Shown piece after piece: positions 43,516 to 53,129 of a stretch of DNA of 64,000 nt (positions within the stretch are counted from its first letter, which is position 1; every line of letters begins with the position of its first letter). The stretch comes from Pseudomonas asturiensis (GTDB lineage Bacteria > Pseudomonadota > Gammaproteobacteria > Pseudomonadales > Pseudomonadaceae). The position numbers were made by a program, and so were the translations under genes. The DNA lies in contig NZ_FRDA01000012.1 of assembly GCF_900143095.1 (NCBI RefSeq), positions 62,001-126,000 of the forward strand, written 5' to 3'. The notes beneath the pieces are model-generated. The model saw only the letters and a list, made by a program, of their open reading frames with translations. It was not told where the DNA came from and did no database searches.

Positions 43516-44721
43516 ATGAACACGCCACTCCCTACCTTCGAAGACCCTGACTTTGCCAGGGTGAAGATCACCCCCATCGAGTTCATCAAAGCGCTGGCCG
43601 AAGATGAAAAAAACAACGGCCGGGCCGCAGCGCTTATTCTCACCAAAGAAGACATCCTCAGTATCAAACGGTATGAACGACGCAGTTTGAATCTGCCCAA
43701 TACACTTCTTCGTGTGGAACAAGACATCGGCTTCACACGCAGCGGTATCCCTGGCCTGGAACCCAACGACCTGCTGCTGACGTACCGCGCTATCAACGAG
43801 CACGGCAGAAGCTGGTCAGCCATCGAGAGCGATATCAAATCCAACGGTTTCAACCTCGATCTTTTTGCCGGAGCGTTTTCCTCTCAGGGCCGTCAGATCC
43901 TCGACTACATCGACAAGATGGAAGTTGTCCAGCTACTTGAGTTGACGGTCGCCGATCTCACCGTTGAAACAATCAACCATGTCAAACCCGGTCCGCTGAC
44001 CGAGACCGACCTAAAAGTCTGTCAGGTGCTGGCAGACTTTCTCAAAAAAATCGCAGCGCAGATCGAAGAACACAGGGTGTCATCGGCAAAGCTTGCCGAG
44101 GACATTGGTCAGTTCACGCAAACATTGACCGTAGAACTGATCCCTGCCATCAGCGACAAGGTGCGACTGGCCAGCCGCTCTGACCTGGACGAGGAAATAC
44201 TGGCGCTTGAACAAAACATCGACCAGCTGACGGCGGAAATTGATCGAAAGCACGATGAGTACTACACGACTGCAAACAATATCGCATGGGGCATTTTCGG
44301 CGGCCCCATCGGGGTCGGCATCACGGGTGGCATCTTCGGGAGCAAGGCGGAAAAGATTCGCAAGGAAAAGAACCGGCTGATCAAAGAGAAAGAAGCGAAT
44401 GTGCAGTCACTGCAGCAAAAACGTCCCCTCGCCGCAGCGGTACGCAGCCTGGAACTGCTGTTCGAAGACATGAAAATTCGCATGCTCGACGCTCACCAGA
44501 GCGCCACCAACCTGCAAGACCTCTGGGCATTGCTGGTCAACTACATCGCGAGCTCTGCCGATGGACTGGCGCAGATCCGCGACGACCAGGCGTTACTGAC
44601 GTTTGCCCTTCAGTTTCGAAGCGTTGTCACCCCCTGGACCGATATCAAAGGCATTACGGCTCAGTTGCTGACGCTCTTTGAAAGCGCAGTGAATCAATTT
44701 TTGAACGAACAAAGCAAATAA
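43516..44721 (+). CDS. xaxA: Alpha-xenorhabdolysin-family binary toxin, subunit A (XaxA-like)
   Basis: This 401-residue protein matches subunit A of the alpha-xenorhabdolysin (XaxAB) family of binary pore-forming toxins, related to alpha-helical cytolysins. It is almost all alpha-helical, with long heptad-rich stretches (SDLDEEILALEQNIDQLTAEIDRKHDEY, residues about 220-248), and one hydrophobic hairpin NIAWGIFGGPIGVGITGGIFG (about residues 255-275) that could insert into membrane, as in the family. No signal peptide. Length fits the A subunit (about 400 residues). An AAGGA lies before the ATG. The B subunit follows 16 bases downstream. Confidence 0.88.
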   Translation: MNTPLPTFEDPDFARVKITPIEFIKALAEDEKNNGRAAALILTKEDILSIKRYERRSLNLPNTLLRVEQDIGFTRSGIPGLEPNDLLLTYRAINEHGRSWSAIESDIKSNGFNLDLFAGAFSSQGRQILDYIDKMEVVQLLELTVADLTVETINHVKPGPLTETDLKVCQVLADFLKKIAAQIEEHRVSSAKLAEDIGQFTQTLTVELIPAISDKVRLASRSDLDEEILALEQNIDQLTAEIDRKHDEYYTTANNIAWGIFGGPIGVGITGGIFGSKAEKIRKEKNRLIKEKEANVQSLQQKRPLAAAVRSLELLFEDMKIRMLDAHQSATNLQDLWALLVNYIASSADGLAQIRDDQALLTFALQFRSVVTPWTDIKGITAQLLTLFESAVNQFLNEQSK

Positions 44722-44737
44722 TCATAAGGACATGAAT

Positions 44738-45745
44738 ATGAACATCAGTACGCCCACCCCTGCGGTATTCGATTTACCTGACAAAGCCAGCATGGACACC
44801 GCCCGACAACTGATTCACACCCAGGTGGCGTCGTTGTCGCTTGAATTTCTGCCGGTCATCAAAGAAAAACTGCCCTCATTGAAAACCGCCCTCAATGTTG
44901 CGGATACGCAATGCCTGAACAAACTGGCCGCGATCACCGCCCAGTTGAACACCGCGGGCCTTGCAAACATCGATCAGAAACAACAGCAGGTCGAAGCCGA
45001 CACACGACTGAGCAATGAACAAAAAGAACAGGCGCTCGGCATGCTGAATGCTCAGCGCGCCCGGGAGGTGTCAGCCCTCACAGCCGTGGTGCGCTCGGGG
45101 GCTCAAGCGATTGCGCAAAGCACGGATGATCTTCAGCAGATCAAGTTGCAGCCCACCAACAGCAGTATTCACGAGGCACTGCAACGACAACTCGATACGC
45201 TCACTCAACAGTCTGCCGACAAGGAAGACAAGATGAGCACCATTGCAGAAGATCGCCGACTGCTGGATGAGACGATCAAGACGTATGAGCAACACAAACT
45301 GGTGGACCTATTCAAAGAGACACTGCCCAGCACCGAGGAGCTGTCGGCCCTCTCCATGCCTTCACCGCACCTTATGGCACTGCAAGTCGGAATTGTCCGA
45401 CTGCAGAAGCTGCTGGGCAAGATCAGCAGCGCACTGACGTATTCTGACCTCGTTGACGAGCGGGACAAGTTGCGCAATCGCTACAACAGCCTGATGGCCG
45501 AATCCAGATCAGCCCAAAAGGAAGCCAAGGCAATTGCCCGAAACCTCGAGGAACTCGCCACGCTCGCCAGCCTGGACAATAACCGGATGATTTGGGTTCA
45601 GCAGTCCAAAAAGCTCAGTGAGTCGCTCTACCACTTTGTGAACAATGGCCTGACCCAAACCGACGACCCGGCGGCAATCAGTCTGCATGTGAGCCAGCTC
45701 AGCGCTTACATAAAGTCGCTGTACAGCGTGACGCGCACCGTCTGA
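44738..45745 (+). CDS. xaxB: Alpha-xenorhabdolysin-family binary toxin, subunit B (XaxB-like)
   Basis: This 335-residue protein is the second component of the binary toxin, nearly all helical with long coiled-coil segments (residues about 80-190 and 240-310). In the studied family the B subunit forms the membrane pore and A stabilises and activates it. ATG 44738 has AAGGA at a seven-base spacing; ATG 44732, only one base from it, is less likely. The two genes are in tandem and are ended by a hairpin with T-tail, so they form a bicistronic toxin unit. Confidence 0.88.
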   Translation: MNISTPTPAVFDLPDKASMDTARQLIHTQVASLSLEFLPVIKEKLPSLKTALNVADTQCLNKLAAITAQLNTAGLANIDQKQQQVEADTRLSNEQKEQALGMLNAQRAREVSALTAVVRSGAQAIAQSTDDLQQIKLQPTNSSIHEALQRQLDTLTQQSADKEDKMSTIAEDRRLLDETIKTYEQHKLVDLFKETLPSTEELSALSMPSPHLMALQVGIVRLQKLLGKISSALTYSDLVDERDKLRNRYNSLMAESRSAQKEAKAIARNLEELATLASLDNNRMIWVQQSKKLSESLYHFVNNGLTQTDDPAAISLHVSQLSAYIKSLYSVTRTV

Positions 45746-45762
45746 GCCTTTCCGGCAGCCTT

Positions 45763-45798
45763 CAGGCAGGCAGCGGCTTTGCCCGCGTCTGCCTGTTT
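45763..45798 (+). terminator. Terminator of xaxAB
   Basis: CAGGCAG (45763-45769) pairs with CTGCCTG (45789-45795), with inner GC pairs in the loop, followed by TTT. It lies between the xaxB stop and the convergent TPM-domain gene. Confidence 0.7.
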
Positions 45799-45801
45799 CC
45801 C

Positions 45802-46419
45802 CTAGCTCAGCACCACCAGCCGATTGGGCAGCTCATTGCGACCATGGGTGACCGGTACATGATCGGCCAGCAACTCACCGCAGGCATGAATGCAGCCCAA
45901 AAAACCCTGCAGGGTCTGCCCGTTTCTCACTTGCTGAGTGAACACGTCCACCATCGCTTTCCAGGTGTCATCGTGGAGACGGCTCGCAATGCCGTGATCA
46001 ACGAGGATTTCAACGTAGCGCTCGGCTTCACTGACAAAGACCAGAATGCCGGTCCCGTCATGCGTCTTGTGCAGGTTCTGCTCCAGAAACTGACGCCGCG
46101 CCAGATTCCCGGCCCGCCAGCGACGCACAGACGCCGGGACGAGGTGGGCGGTGACCCTCGGAATGCGACACACCAGTGCCACGACAATAAAGGTCGACAT
46201 CTGGGCAAGCATCAACTCGTCGGCACTCAACCACTGCAGGCAATAGTTGACCGTGCCAGGCAGCAGCAGACCGATCAGGCCGCCCCAGATCAGTGGCATG
46301 TACGCATAGTCATCGGCACGCGCAGCCAGCACCGTCACCAGTTCGGCGTCGGTGCGTTGCTCGACACGATCTATCGCTTGCGCCACTTGCCGTTGTTCGT
46401 CTTTACTCAATAACGCCAT
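45802..46419 (-). CDS. TPM-domain membrane protein
   Basis: This 205-residue protein has two membrane segments near residues 40-90 (MPLIWGGLIGLLLPGTVNYCL, STFIVVALVCRI) and the TPM (YgcG-type) domain parts: EQRTDAELVTVLA at the N-terminus, then GILVFVSEAERYVEILVDHGIASRL with the conserved Glu-Asp pair. TPM proteins have been connected with phosphatase-like or membrane-stability roles, none established. Start ATG 46419; an in-frame ATG at 46443 adds eight residues. It is 27 bases after a second TPM gene in the same direction. Confidence 0.82.
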   Translation of the reverse strand: MALLSKDEQRQVAQAIDRVEQRTDAELVTVLAARADDYAYMPLIWGGLIGLLLPGTVNYCLQWLSADELMLAQMSTFIVVALVCRIPRVTAHLVPASVRRWRAGNLARRQFLEQNLHKTHDGTGILVFVSEAERYVEILVDHGIASRLHDDTWKAMVDVFTQQVRNGQTLQGFLGCIHACGELLADHVPVTHGRNELPNRLVVLS

Positions 46420-46446
46420 GAAGTTCTCTTTTCTCGAATCCACCGG

Positions 46447-47178
46447 TTACCAGTTGCCAGAAGCGCCACCGCCGCCAAACCGGCCGCCGTCGCGCTCACC
46501 AGCCTGCTCGCCGGGACGAAGGCGGCAGACAGAGCGCCGAATGCTGATAGCCACAATCAGCATCACGACCAGGGTCAACGCAATAGCCGATAGCCAGATC
46601 CTGACATCACTGATCGGATCTTCATAGCCCGCCAGCCTCGCTGTCGGTTCAGGGTAGTCAGGGACCTGGCCGCCCAGCGCCGTGATCACCGCCTGCGTAC
46701 CGCGCTCGATGCCGCTTGCAAAACGGCTGTCATTGAACTCGGGGGTGATCAACATATTGATGATGAGTGAAGATTGGGCATCGCTCAGACGCCCTTGCAG
46801 GCCAGAACCGACCTCCATGAGCACCTTGCGCTTGTCACGGTCGACCACCAGCAAGGCGCTGTTGGCCTTGCCGCCGCGCCCCAGATCCCAGGCATCGCCA
46901 AGTTGTGAACCGAACTCTTCAATGCTGGCGCCCTGCAGATCACCCAGCGTGACGACGACTATGCGCTCACCGGAGGCCTGCTCGTAAGCGCGCAGCAATT
47001 TGGACAGCCGCACCGAGGTCTGACTGTCGAGCATCTGACCAGCATCCACGACGCTGCCGGTCATGGGCGGAAACACCAACACCGGCTGCTCGGCATAGGC
47101 GCGAAATGCCGTACCCCACATCATTAATGCGCAGAACATCATCTGTGACACACACTTCAAATCAGACCTCCGGTACAT
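46447..47178 (-). CDS. TPM-domain secreted/membrane protein (YgcG-like)
   Basis: The 243-residue product has an N-terminal signal peptide (MYRRSDLKCVSQMMFCALMMW... AYAE), a periplasmic TPM domain (VVDAGQMLDSQTSVRLSKLLRAYEQASGERIVVVTLGDLQG), a C-terminal membrane helix (IWLSAIALTLVVMLIVAISI) and a Gly-rich tail ending GGRFGGGGASGNW. This layout is that of YgcG-like proteins. It pairs with the next TPM gene. ATG 47178 is chosen because it gives a signal peptide; the frame is open back to 47391. Confidence 0.82.
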   Translation of the reverse strand: MYRRSDLKCVSQMMFCALMMWGTAFRAYAEQPVLVFPPMTGSVVDAGQMLDSQTSVRLSKLLRAYEQASGERIVVVTLGDLQGASIEEFGSQLGDAWDLGRGGKANSALLVVDRDKRKVLMEVGSGLQGRLSDAQSSLIINMLITPEFNDSRFASGIERGTQAVITALGGQVPDYPEPTARLAGYEDPISDVRIWLSAIALTLVVMLIVAISIRRSVCRLRPGEQAGERDGGRFGGGGASGNW

Positions 47179-47448
47179 TTTGAATCCATTGAAACGACAC
47201 GCCTTACCTAAAACCCGCGTTCCCCGGCATAATCCCCCGCCGATGCCGTGCATGGGCTGCCGCTTGAGCGAATCAGGATGTGTACAAAAATCAATCAACC
47301 CGAAGATTTTCGTACACACCCTGGAAAGAGGCCGGGCAGCCACTATCCTTGCGCCGTGCTCGAACAATAACGCCAAAGGTCCATAACCCAAAAACTGGCT
47401 GTCGGATATTACACGCGAGTTGTCGACAAAAGCCTTGAGAAATTATTC

Positions 47449-49773
47449 ATGAATAAGCTGTGTTTATTAGGATTGCTGGTGGGGTTGGCCAGTCATTCAG
47501 TGATGGCCCAAAGCGCCGCCACCGTTACCGCTCCGGCTCAATCTGCGGTTTCGAACAAGGCCACGTTGCAGGCCAAGAATGCGTTCATCAGCAACCTGAT
47601 GAAACAAATGACCCTGGACGAAAAGATCGGTCAATTGCGCCTCATCAGCATCAGCGCAGAAATGCCACAGCCGATGATTCTCAAGGAAATTGCCGCCGGA
47701 CGCATCGGTGGTACGTTCAATTCGATTACACGCTCGGAAAACCGTCCCTTGCAGGAAGCGGCAGTCGCCAAGAGCCGTCTGAAAATTCCGATGTTCTTCG
47801 CCTATGACGTGGTTCACGGTCATCGCACGATTTTCCCGATCAGCCTCGGCATGGCCGCCAGTTGGGACATGGACGCCATCGCCCTGACCGGCCGCGTATC
47901 GGCCAAAGAAGCCAGTGCCGACGGCCTGGACATGACTTTCGCCCCCATGGTCGACATTTCCCGAGATCCACGCTGGGGCCGCAGCTCAGAAGGCTTCGGT
48001 GAGGACACCTATCTGGTGTCGCGCATCTCGGACGTCATGGTCAGATCGTTTCAGGGCAAGAACGTTGCCGCGAACGACAGCATCATGGCAGCCGTCAAGC
48101 ACTTCGCCCTGTACGGCGCGGTCGAAGGCGGACGCGATTACAACACCGTGGACATGAGCATGACCCGGATGTACCAGGACTACCTGCCACCGTATCGCGC
48201 CGGTATCGACGCGGGCGCAGGCGGCATCATGGTTGCCCTGAACTCGATCAACGGCATTCCGGCCACCTCCAACACGTGGCTGATGCAAGACCTGCTGCGC
48301 AAGGACTGGGGCTTCAAAGGCGTCACGATCAGTGACCACGGCGCGATCAAGGAGTTGATCGAGCACGGCGTGGCCAAGGATTACCGTGAGGCAGCCAAGC
48401 TGGCGATCAAGGCGGGCGTGGACCTGAGCATGAACGACGTGGCCTACGGCGAGCAATTGCCGGGGCTGGTCAAGGACGGTGAGGTGTCCATAAAGGAAAT
48501 CGACAACGCCGTGCGCGAAGTGCTGGGTGCCAAGTACGACATGGGCCTGTTTGCGTCGCCTTACGGCCGCATTGGCGTGGCTGCAGATGATCCTGCCGAC
48601 ACCTACTCCGACGACCGACTGCATCGTGCCGAAGCCCGCGAAGTAGCGCGCAAGACGCTGGTGCTGCTGAAAAACCAGAACGATACCCTGCCGCTGAAGA
48701 AGCAAGGCACCATCGCCGTGATCGGTGGCCTGGCGCAGAGCCACCTCGACATGCTCGGCAGCTGGTCGGCAGCCGGTCGCCCGAACCAGTCGGTAACCGT
48801 GTATGAAGGCCTGCAAAACGCCGTCAGTGACAAGGCAAAACTGGTGTATGCCCGCGGCGCGAACGTCAGCGACAACGAGCACATTCTCAACTACCTGAAC
48901 TTCATCGAGAAGGAAGTGGAGATCGATCCGCGTCCGGCTCAGGAAATGATCGACGAAGCGGTCAAAGTGGCGGAGCAATCCGATGTGATCGTGGCAGTGG
49001 TGGGTGAATCGCGCGGCATGTCCCATGAGTCGGCAAGCCGCAGCAGCCTGAACATTCCAGGCAAGCAGCGCGACCTGATCAAGGCACTCAAGGCCACCGG
49101 CAAGCCACTGGTGCTGGTGCTGATGAACGGCCGTCCACTGGTGCTGGTCGACGAACAGGAACAGGCTGACGCCATGCTCGAAACCTGGTTCCCGGGTACT
49201 GAAGGCGGCAACGCCGTGGCTGACGTGCTGTTCGGCGACTACAACCCATCGGGCAAGCTGGCCATGTCGTTCCCGCGCTCGATCGGGCAACTGCCGGTCT
49301 ACTACGCGCACCTGAACACCGGTCGTCCGTACCACGAAGGCAAGCCCGGCAACTACACCTCGCACTATTACGAGGAGCCAAACGGCCCGCTGTTCCCCTT
49401 CGGTTATGGCCTGAGCTACACGCAGTTCGACGTCTCGGACATCAAGCTGTCGGACGCCAACCTGCAGCGCAAAGGCAAACTGACCGCCAGCGTGACGGTC
49501 AAGAACACCGGCAAAGTGGCGGGCGCGACGGTCGTGCAGTTGTACCTGCGTGATATCGCGGCCTCGATCAGCCGTCCGGTGAAAGAGCTGAAAAACTTCG
49601 AAAAGATCACGCTGGAGCCGGGTGAAGAAAAAGTCGTTACGTTCACCCTCAGCGAGAATGACCTGAAGTTCTACAACCCTCAGCTCAAGTACGCCGCCGA
49701 GCCGGGCGAGTTCAAGGTCATGATCGGTCTGGACTCCCAGGCAGTCAAAGAAGCGACCTTCAATCTGTTGTAA
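47449..49773 (+). CDS. bglX: Periplasmic beta-glucosidase, GH3 family
   Basis: This 774-residue glycoside hydrolase family 3 enzyme has a signal peptide (MNKLCLLGLLVGLASHSVMA). The GH3 N-domain shows DMTFAPMVDISRDPRWGRSSEGFGEDTYLV, VKHFALYGAVEGGRDYN and the nucleophile Asp in VTISDHGAIKELIEHG. The second GH3 domain begins at about residue 390 and a fibronectin-III-like domain closes the protein (residues about 660-760). It releases glucose from beta-linked oligosaccharides in the periplasm, such as plant cell-wall or glucoside fragments. Length fits BglX. Its own promoter must lie between 47179 and 47448. Confidence 0.95.
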   Translation: MNKLCLLGLLVGLASHSVMAQSAATVTAPAQSAVSNKATLQAKNAFISNLMKQMTLDEKIGQLRLISISAEMPQPMILKEIAAGRIGGTFNSITRSENRPLQEAAVAKSRLKIPMFFAYDVVHGHRTIFPISLGMAASWDMDAIALTGRVSAKEASADGLDMTFAPMVDISRDPRWGRSSEGFGEDTYLVSRISDVMVRSFQGKNVAANDSIMAAVKHFALYGAVEGGRDYNTVDMSMTRMYQDYLPPYRAGIDAGAGGIMVALNSINGIPATSNTWLMQDLLRKDWGFKGVTISDHGAIKELIEHGVAKDYREAAKLAIKAGVDLSMNDVAYGEQLPGLVKDGEVSIKEIDNAVREVLGAKYDMGLFASPYGRIGVAADDPADTYSDDRLHRAEAREVARKTLVLLKNQNDTLPLKKQGTIAVIGGLAQSHLDMLGSWSAAGRPNQSVTVYEGLQNAVSDKAKLVYARGANVSDNEHILNYLNFIEKEVEIDPRPAQEMIDEAVKVAEQSDVIVAVVGESRGMSHESASRSSLNIPGKQRDLIKALKATGKPLVLVLMNGRPLVLVDEQEQADAMLETWFPGTEGGNAVADVLFGDYNPSGKLAMSFPRSIGQLPVYYAHLNTGRPYHEGKPGNYTSHYYEEPNGPLFPFGYGLSYTQFDVSDIKLSDANLQRKGKLTASVTVKNTGKVAGATVVQLYLRDIAASISRPVKELKNFEKITLEPGEEKVVTFTLSENDLKFYNPQLKYAAEPGEFKVMIGLDSQAVKEATFNLL

Positions 49774-49784
49774 TGACCGCGGCG

Positions 49785-49818
49785 GACGCATTCACGGGCA
49801 TTGATCCGTGAATGCGTC
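49785..49818 (+). terminator. Strong hairpin between bglX and dctB
   Basis: GACGCATTCACGG (49785-49797) pairs perfectly with CCGTGAATGCGTC (49806-49818), an eight-base loop between. It lies 12 bases after the bglX stop and 31 before dctB. There is no T-tract, so it may be a terminator, an mRNA-stabilising hairpin, or a protein-binding site. Confidence 0.5.
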
Positions 49819-49848
49819 GCCACGGCCTGTTCAGGCAGTGCACGTGAC

Positions 49849-51606
49849 ATGACGTTCAAGCATCGCTACTGGCGGCTCTCCCTGTATGTCCTGTTGATTC
49901 TGGCCGGTGCCGCTGTGTCGGCCGGTCTGGCGATGCGTCAGGCACAGCGTCATGCGCTGCTGGAGGATGCTTCTCGCGCCAGCGGGCAGCTCGCCCTTTA
50001 CGCCAACACACTGCACACCCTCATCGAACGCTACCGCGCCCTGCCCTCTGTATTGGCGCTGGACCCGGAGATTCGTGCGTCGTTGAGCGCTCCAGTGACC
50101 GACAGTGTTCAGAACGCGCTCAATCTGAAGCTGGAAAAAATCAACGCCACGGCGCACTCCTCGACGCTGGAACTGCTGGACCGTCATGGTCTGGCCATCG
50201 GCGCCAGCAACTGGCAATCGCCCAACAGTTACGTGGGCCACAACTACGGCTTTCGCCCCTATTTTCTGCAAACCCGCGCTCAAGGCGTCGGGCGCTTCTA
50301 TGCGGTCGGTGTGACCACAGGCATTCCCGGCTACTTCCTGTCCAGCGCAGTGCTGGACGATGCCGGCAGCTTCATCGGGGCCATGGTGGTGAAACTGGAA
50401 TTCCCGACCCTGGAGCAGGAGTGGGGCCAGGGCGATGACCTGTTGCTGGTCAGTGACGACAAAGGCATCGTATTCATCGCCAACCAGCCCGGCTGGCGTT
50501 ATCGCGAACTGGAGCCTATCTCGGTCGAGAACCGCACCGAGCTGCTGCGTACCCGCCAATACGATAAAAAACCACTCTCGCCGTTGCGCAGCAAGGTGCT
50601 TGAGCGGCTGGGAGAGCACAGCCAGTTGCGCAGGGTCGATGCACCGGACGGTACGGCTGACTACCTGTGGCAGTCCCTGCCGCTGCCAGACGAAAACTGG
50701 ACGCTGCATTTGCTGCGCAAGCCGCCGATGGCCAATGAAGACATCCGCAACGCCGCAATCGCCGCTGCCGGTATCTGGCTGGCCATTGTGTTTCTGGGCC
50801 TGTTTCTCTACCAGCGCTGGCGCTTGGCGCGCCTGCGCGAGCGCAGTCGGGACGAACTCGAACGCCTGGTTCGGGAGCGCACCCGCGATCTGCAAACCGC
50901 TCAGGATGGCCTGGTGCAGTCGGCCAAGCTGGCCGCGCTGGGCCAGATGTCGGCAGCTTTGGCCCACGAAATCAATCAGCCGCTGACGGCCCAGCGCATG
51001 CAACTGGCAACGGTGCGTCTGTTGCTGGATCAGGAACGCGTCGAAGAAGCCTGCAAGGCACTCGTTCCCGTCGATCAGCAATTGACCCGCATGGCGGCAC
51101 TGACCGGCCACCTCAAAACCTTTGCGCGCAAGAGCCCCAGCGGCCTGCGCGAACGGCTGGACCTGGCCACGGTGGTCGATCAGGCGCTGCTGTTACTGAA
51201 CCCGCGTCTGCGTGAGGAGCACATCGAGTGTGTGCTGCAGTTGTCCCGCCCCGCCTGGGTTCGAGGCGACGCCATCCGCCTGGAGCAGGTATTGATCAAC
51301 CTGTTACGCAACGCGCTGGACGCCATGCGTGACCAAACGCCTGCCCGCCTGGAAGTGAGCATCGAATCTGTCGGGGACCAATGGTGCCTGAGCGTCAGCG
51401 ACACGGGCACAGGCATTGCGCCGGAAAACCTGAACCATATCTTTGACCCCTTCTTCACGACCAAGCCGGTCGGTGACGGACTGGGTCTGGGGCTGGCGGT
51501 GTCGTCTGCGATCATTCATGAACTGGGCGGTCAACTGACTGGACACAACCACGCCCATGGCGCGGTGTTTTCATTCAGCCTGCCCAACGATTTTCTGGAG
51601 ACCTGA
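49849..51606 (+). CDS. dctB: C4-dicarboxylate sensor histidine kinase DctB
   Basis: The 585-residue sensor has an N-terminal membrane helix (LSLYVLLILAGAAVSAGLAM), a periplasmic double-Cache sensor domain (about residues 40-300, with DRHGLAIGASNWQSPNSYVGHNYGFRPYF), a second membrane helix at about residues 305-325, then a histidine-kinase core with His373 in AALAHEINQPLTAQR and an ATPase domain (NLLRNALDAM, GTGIAPENLNH, GLGLGLAVSS). This is the DctB type, sensing succinate, malate or fumarate. Start ATG 49849 places the membrane segment correctly. Its response regulator follows six bases downstream. Confidence 0.93.
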   Translation: MTFKHRYWRLSLYVLLILAGAAVSAGLAMRQAQRHALLEDASRASGQLALYANTLHTLIERYRALPSVLALDPEIRASLSAPVTDSVQNALNLKLEKINATAHSSTLELLDRHGLAIGASNWQSPNSYVGHNYGFRPYFLQTRAQGVGRFYAVGVTTGIPGYFLSSAVLDDAGSFIGAMVVKLEFPTLEQEWGQGDDLLLVSDDKGIVFIANQPGWRYRELEPISVENRTELLRTRQYDKKPLSPLRSKVLERLGEHSQLRRVDAPDGTADYLWQSLPLPDENWTLHLLRKPPMANEDIRNAAIAAAGIWLAIVFLGLFLYQRWRLARLRERSRDELERLVRERTRDLQTAQDGLVQSAKLAALGQMSAALAHEINQPLTAQRMQLATVRLLLDQERVEEACKALVPVDQQLTRMAALTGHLKTFARKSPSGLRERLDLATVVDQALLLLNPRLREEHIECVLQLSRPAWVRGDAIRLEQVLINLLRNALDAMRDQTPARLEVSIESVGDQWCLSVSDTGTGIAPENLNHIFDPFFTTKPVGDGLGLGLAVSSAIIHELGGQLTGHNHAHGAVFSFSLPNDFLET

Positions 51607-51612
51607 CCCGGC

Positions 51613-52947
51613 ATGTTGAACTCGGTCATCGTAGTAGACGACGAAGCGCCCATCAGGCAGGCCGTCGAGCAGTGGCTGACGTTGTCGGGCTTTACCGTGC
51701 AGGTCTTTGCCCGTGCCGAAGAATGCCTGGCCCATCTACCCGAACACTTTCCGGGCGTGGTGCTCACGGACGTGCGCATGCCGGGCATGAGCGGTCTTGA
51801 CCTGCTGGCGCGCCTGCAAGGCCTGGACAAGGACTTGCCCGTCATCCTGCTGACCGGCCATGGCGATGTCCCCATGGCGGTCGAAGCCATGCGCGAAGGT
51901 GCCTATGATTTTCTGGAAAAACCGTTCAGCCCGGAAACATTGATCAGCAATCTGCGCCGTGCGCTGGAAAAACGACAGCTAGTTCTGGAGAACCGCCGAC
52001 TGCACGAACAGGCCGACGCCCGCACCCGGCTGGACGCCACGCTGCTGGGCATGTCGCCGAGCCTGCAGACCTTGCGACGCCATGTGCTGGAGCTGTCACA
52101 GCTTTCGGTCAACGTCATCATTCGCGGCGAGACCGGCAGCGGCAAAGAGCTGGTCGCTCGCTGCCTGCACGACTTCGGTCCACGCGCGAGCAAGCCGTTC
52201 GTCGCGCTCAATTGCGCAGCCATTCCCGAGCACCTGTTTGAAGCGGAATTGTTCGGTCATGAGAGCGGCGCGTTCACCGGCGCTCAGGGCAAGCGCATCG
52301 GCCGGCTGGAATACGCCGACGGCGGCACAGTGTTTCTCGACGAAATAGAAAGCATGCCGATGGCGCAGCAGGTCAAGCTGCTGAGGGTGCTGCAAGACAA
52401 GCGCCTTGAACGGCTGGGCTCCAATCAAAGCATCGAGGTCGATCTGCGGATCATTGCCGCCACCAAGCCTGACCTGCTGGAAGAAGCCCGCGCCGGACGC
52501 TTCCGCGAGGACCTTGCGTACCGGCTCAATGTGGCCGAACTGCGCTTGCCGCCGCTGCGCGAACGACGTGAAGACATTCCCCTGTTGTTCAACCACTTCG
52601 CACGTGCCGCAGCGACGCGTATGGGCCGTGAGGCCGCGCAGGTCAGCGCAGCCCGCCTGAGCCAGTTACTCAGCCACGACTGGCCCGGCAATGTGCGCGA
52701 GCTGGCCAATGCGGCCGAGCGCCAGACTCTGGGGCTGACGCAGCCGGATTCGGACAGCCCCTTCGAGTTCACAGGCCAGTCCCTGGCCACCCAGCAGGAA
52801 GCCTTCGAAGCTCAGTGCCTGCGCGCTTCGCTGACTCGCCACAAAGGGGATATCAAGGCTGTGCTCCATGAACTTCAACTGCCTCGCCGCACGCTTAACG
52901 AGAAAATGCAGCGTCACGGCCTGATGCGGGAAATGTTTCTCGGTTGA
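51613..52947 (+). CDS. dctD: Sigma-54-dependent response regulator DctD
   Basis: This 444-residue regulator has an N-terminal receiver domain (phosphoacceptor Asp53 in LTDVRMPGMSGLD), a central AAA+ sigma-54 activator domain with Walker A GETGSGKE (residues 172-179) and the sigma-54-contacting GAFTGA loop (219-224), and a C-terminal Fis-like helix-turn-helix (KGDIKAVLHELQLPRRTLNEKMQRHGL). DctD with DctB activates dicarboxylate transport genes from sigma-54 promoters. A candidate sigma-54 promoter lies before kgtP at 59161, about 6.2 kb downstream. Confidence 0.95.
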   Translation: MLNSVIVVDDEAPIRQAVEQWLTLSGFTVQVFARAEECLAHLPEHFPGVVLTDVRMPGMSGLDLLARLQGLDKDLPVILLTGHGDVPMAVEAMREGAYDFLEKPFSPETLISNLRRALEKRQLVLENRRLHEQADARTRLDATLLGMSPSLQTLRRHVLELSQLSVNVIIRGETGSGKELVARCLHDFGPRASKPFVALNCAAIPEHLFEAELFGHESGAFTGAQGKRIGRLEYADGGTVFLDEIESMPMAQQVKLLRVLQDKRLERLGSNQSIEVDLRIIAATKPDLLEEARAGRFREDLAYRLNVAELRLPPLRERREDIPLLFNHFARAAATRMGREAAQVSAARLSQLLSHDWPGNVRELANAAERQTLGLTQPDSDSPFEFTGQSLATQQEAFEAQCLRASLTRHKGDIKAVLHELQLPRRTLNEKMQRHGLMREMFLG

Positions 52948-53129
52948 CGCCTTGAAATACCTGAACAACTTGCTCGGAGCGAAGCGAACATTTTCAGATA
53001 CGCCGGGTCTGCATACTGTCACGCCGCCTTCGGTCGTGATGGCTGGATAATGGCAAGGCATAATGACATCATGCCGACCTTATTCTTCCAGCCAACCTCA
53101 GCAGTCCGAAAGATGGGGCATTTTCTACC

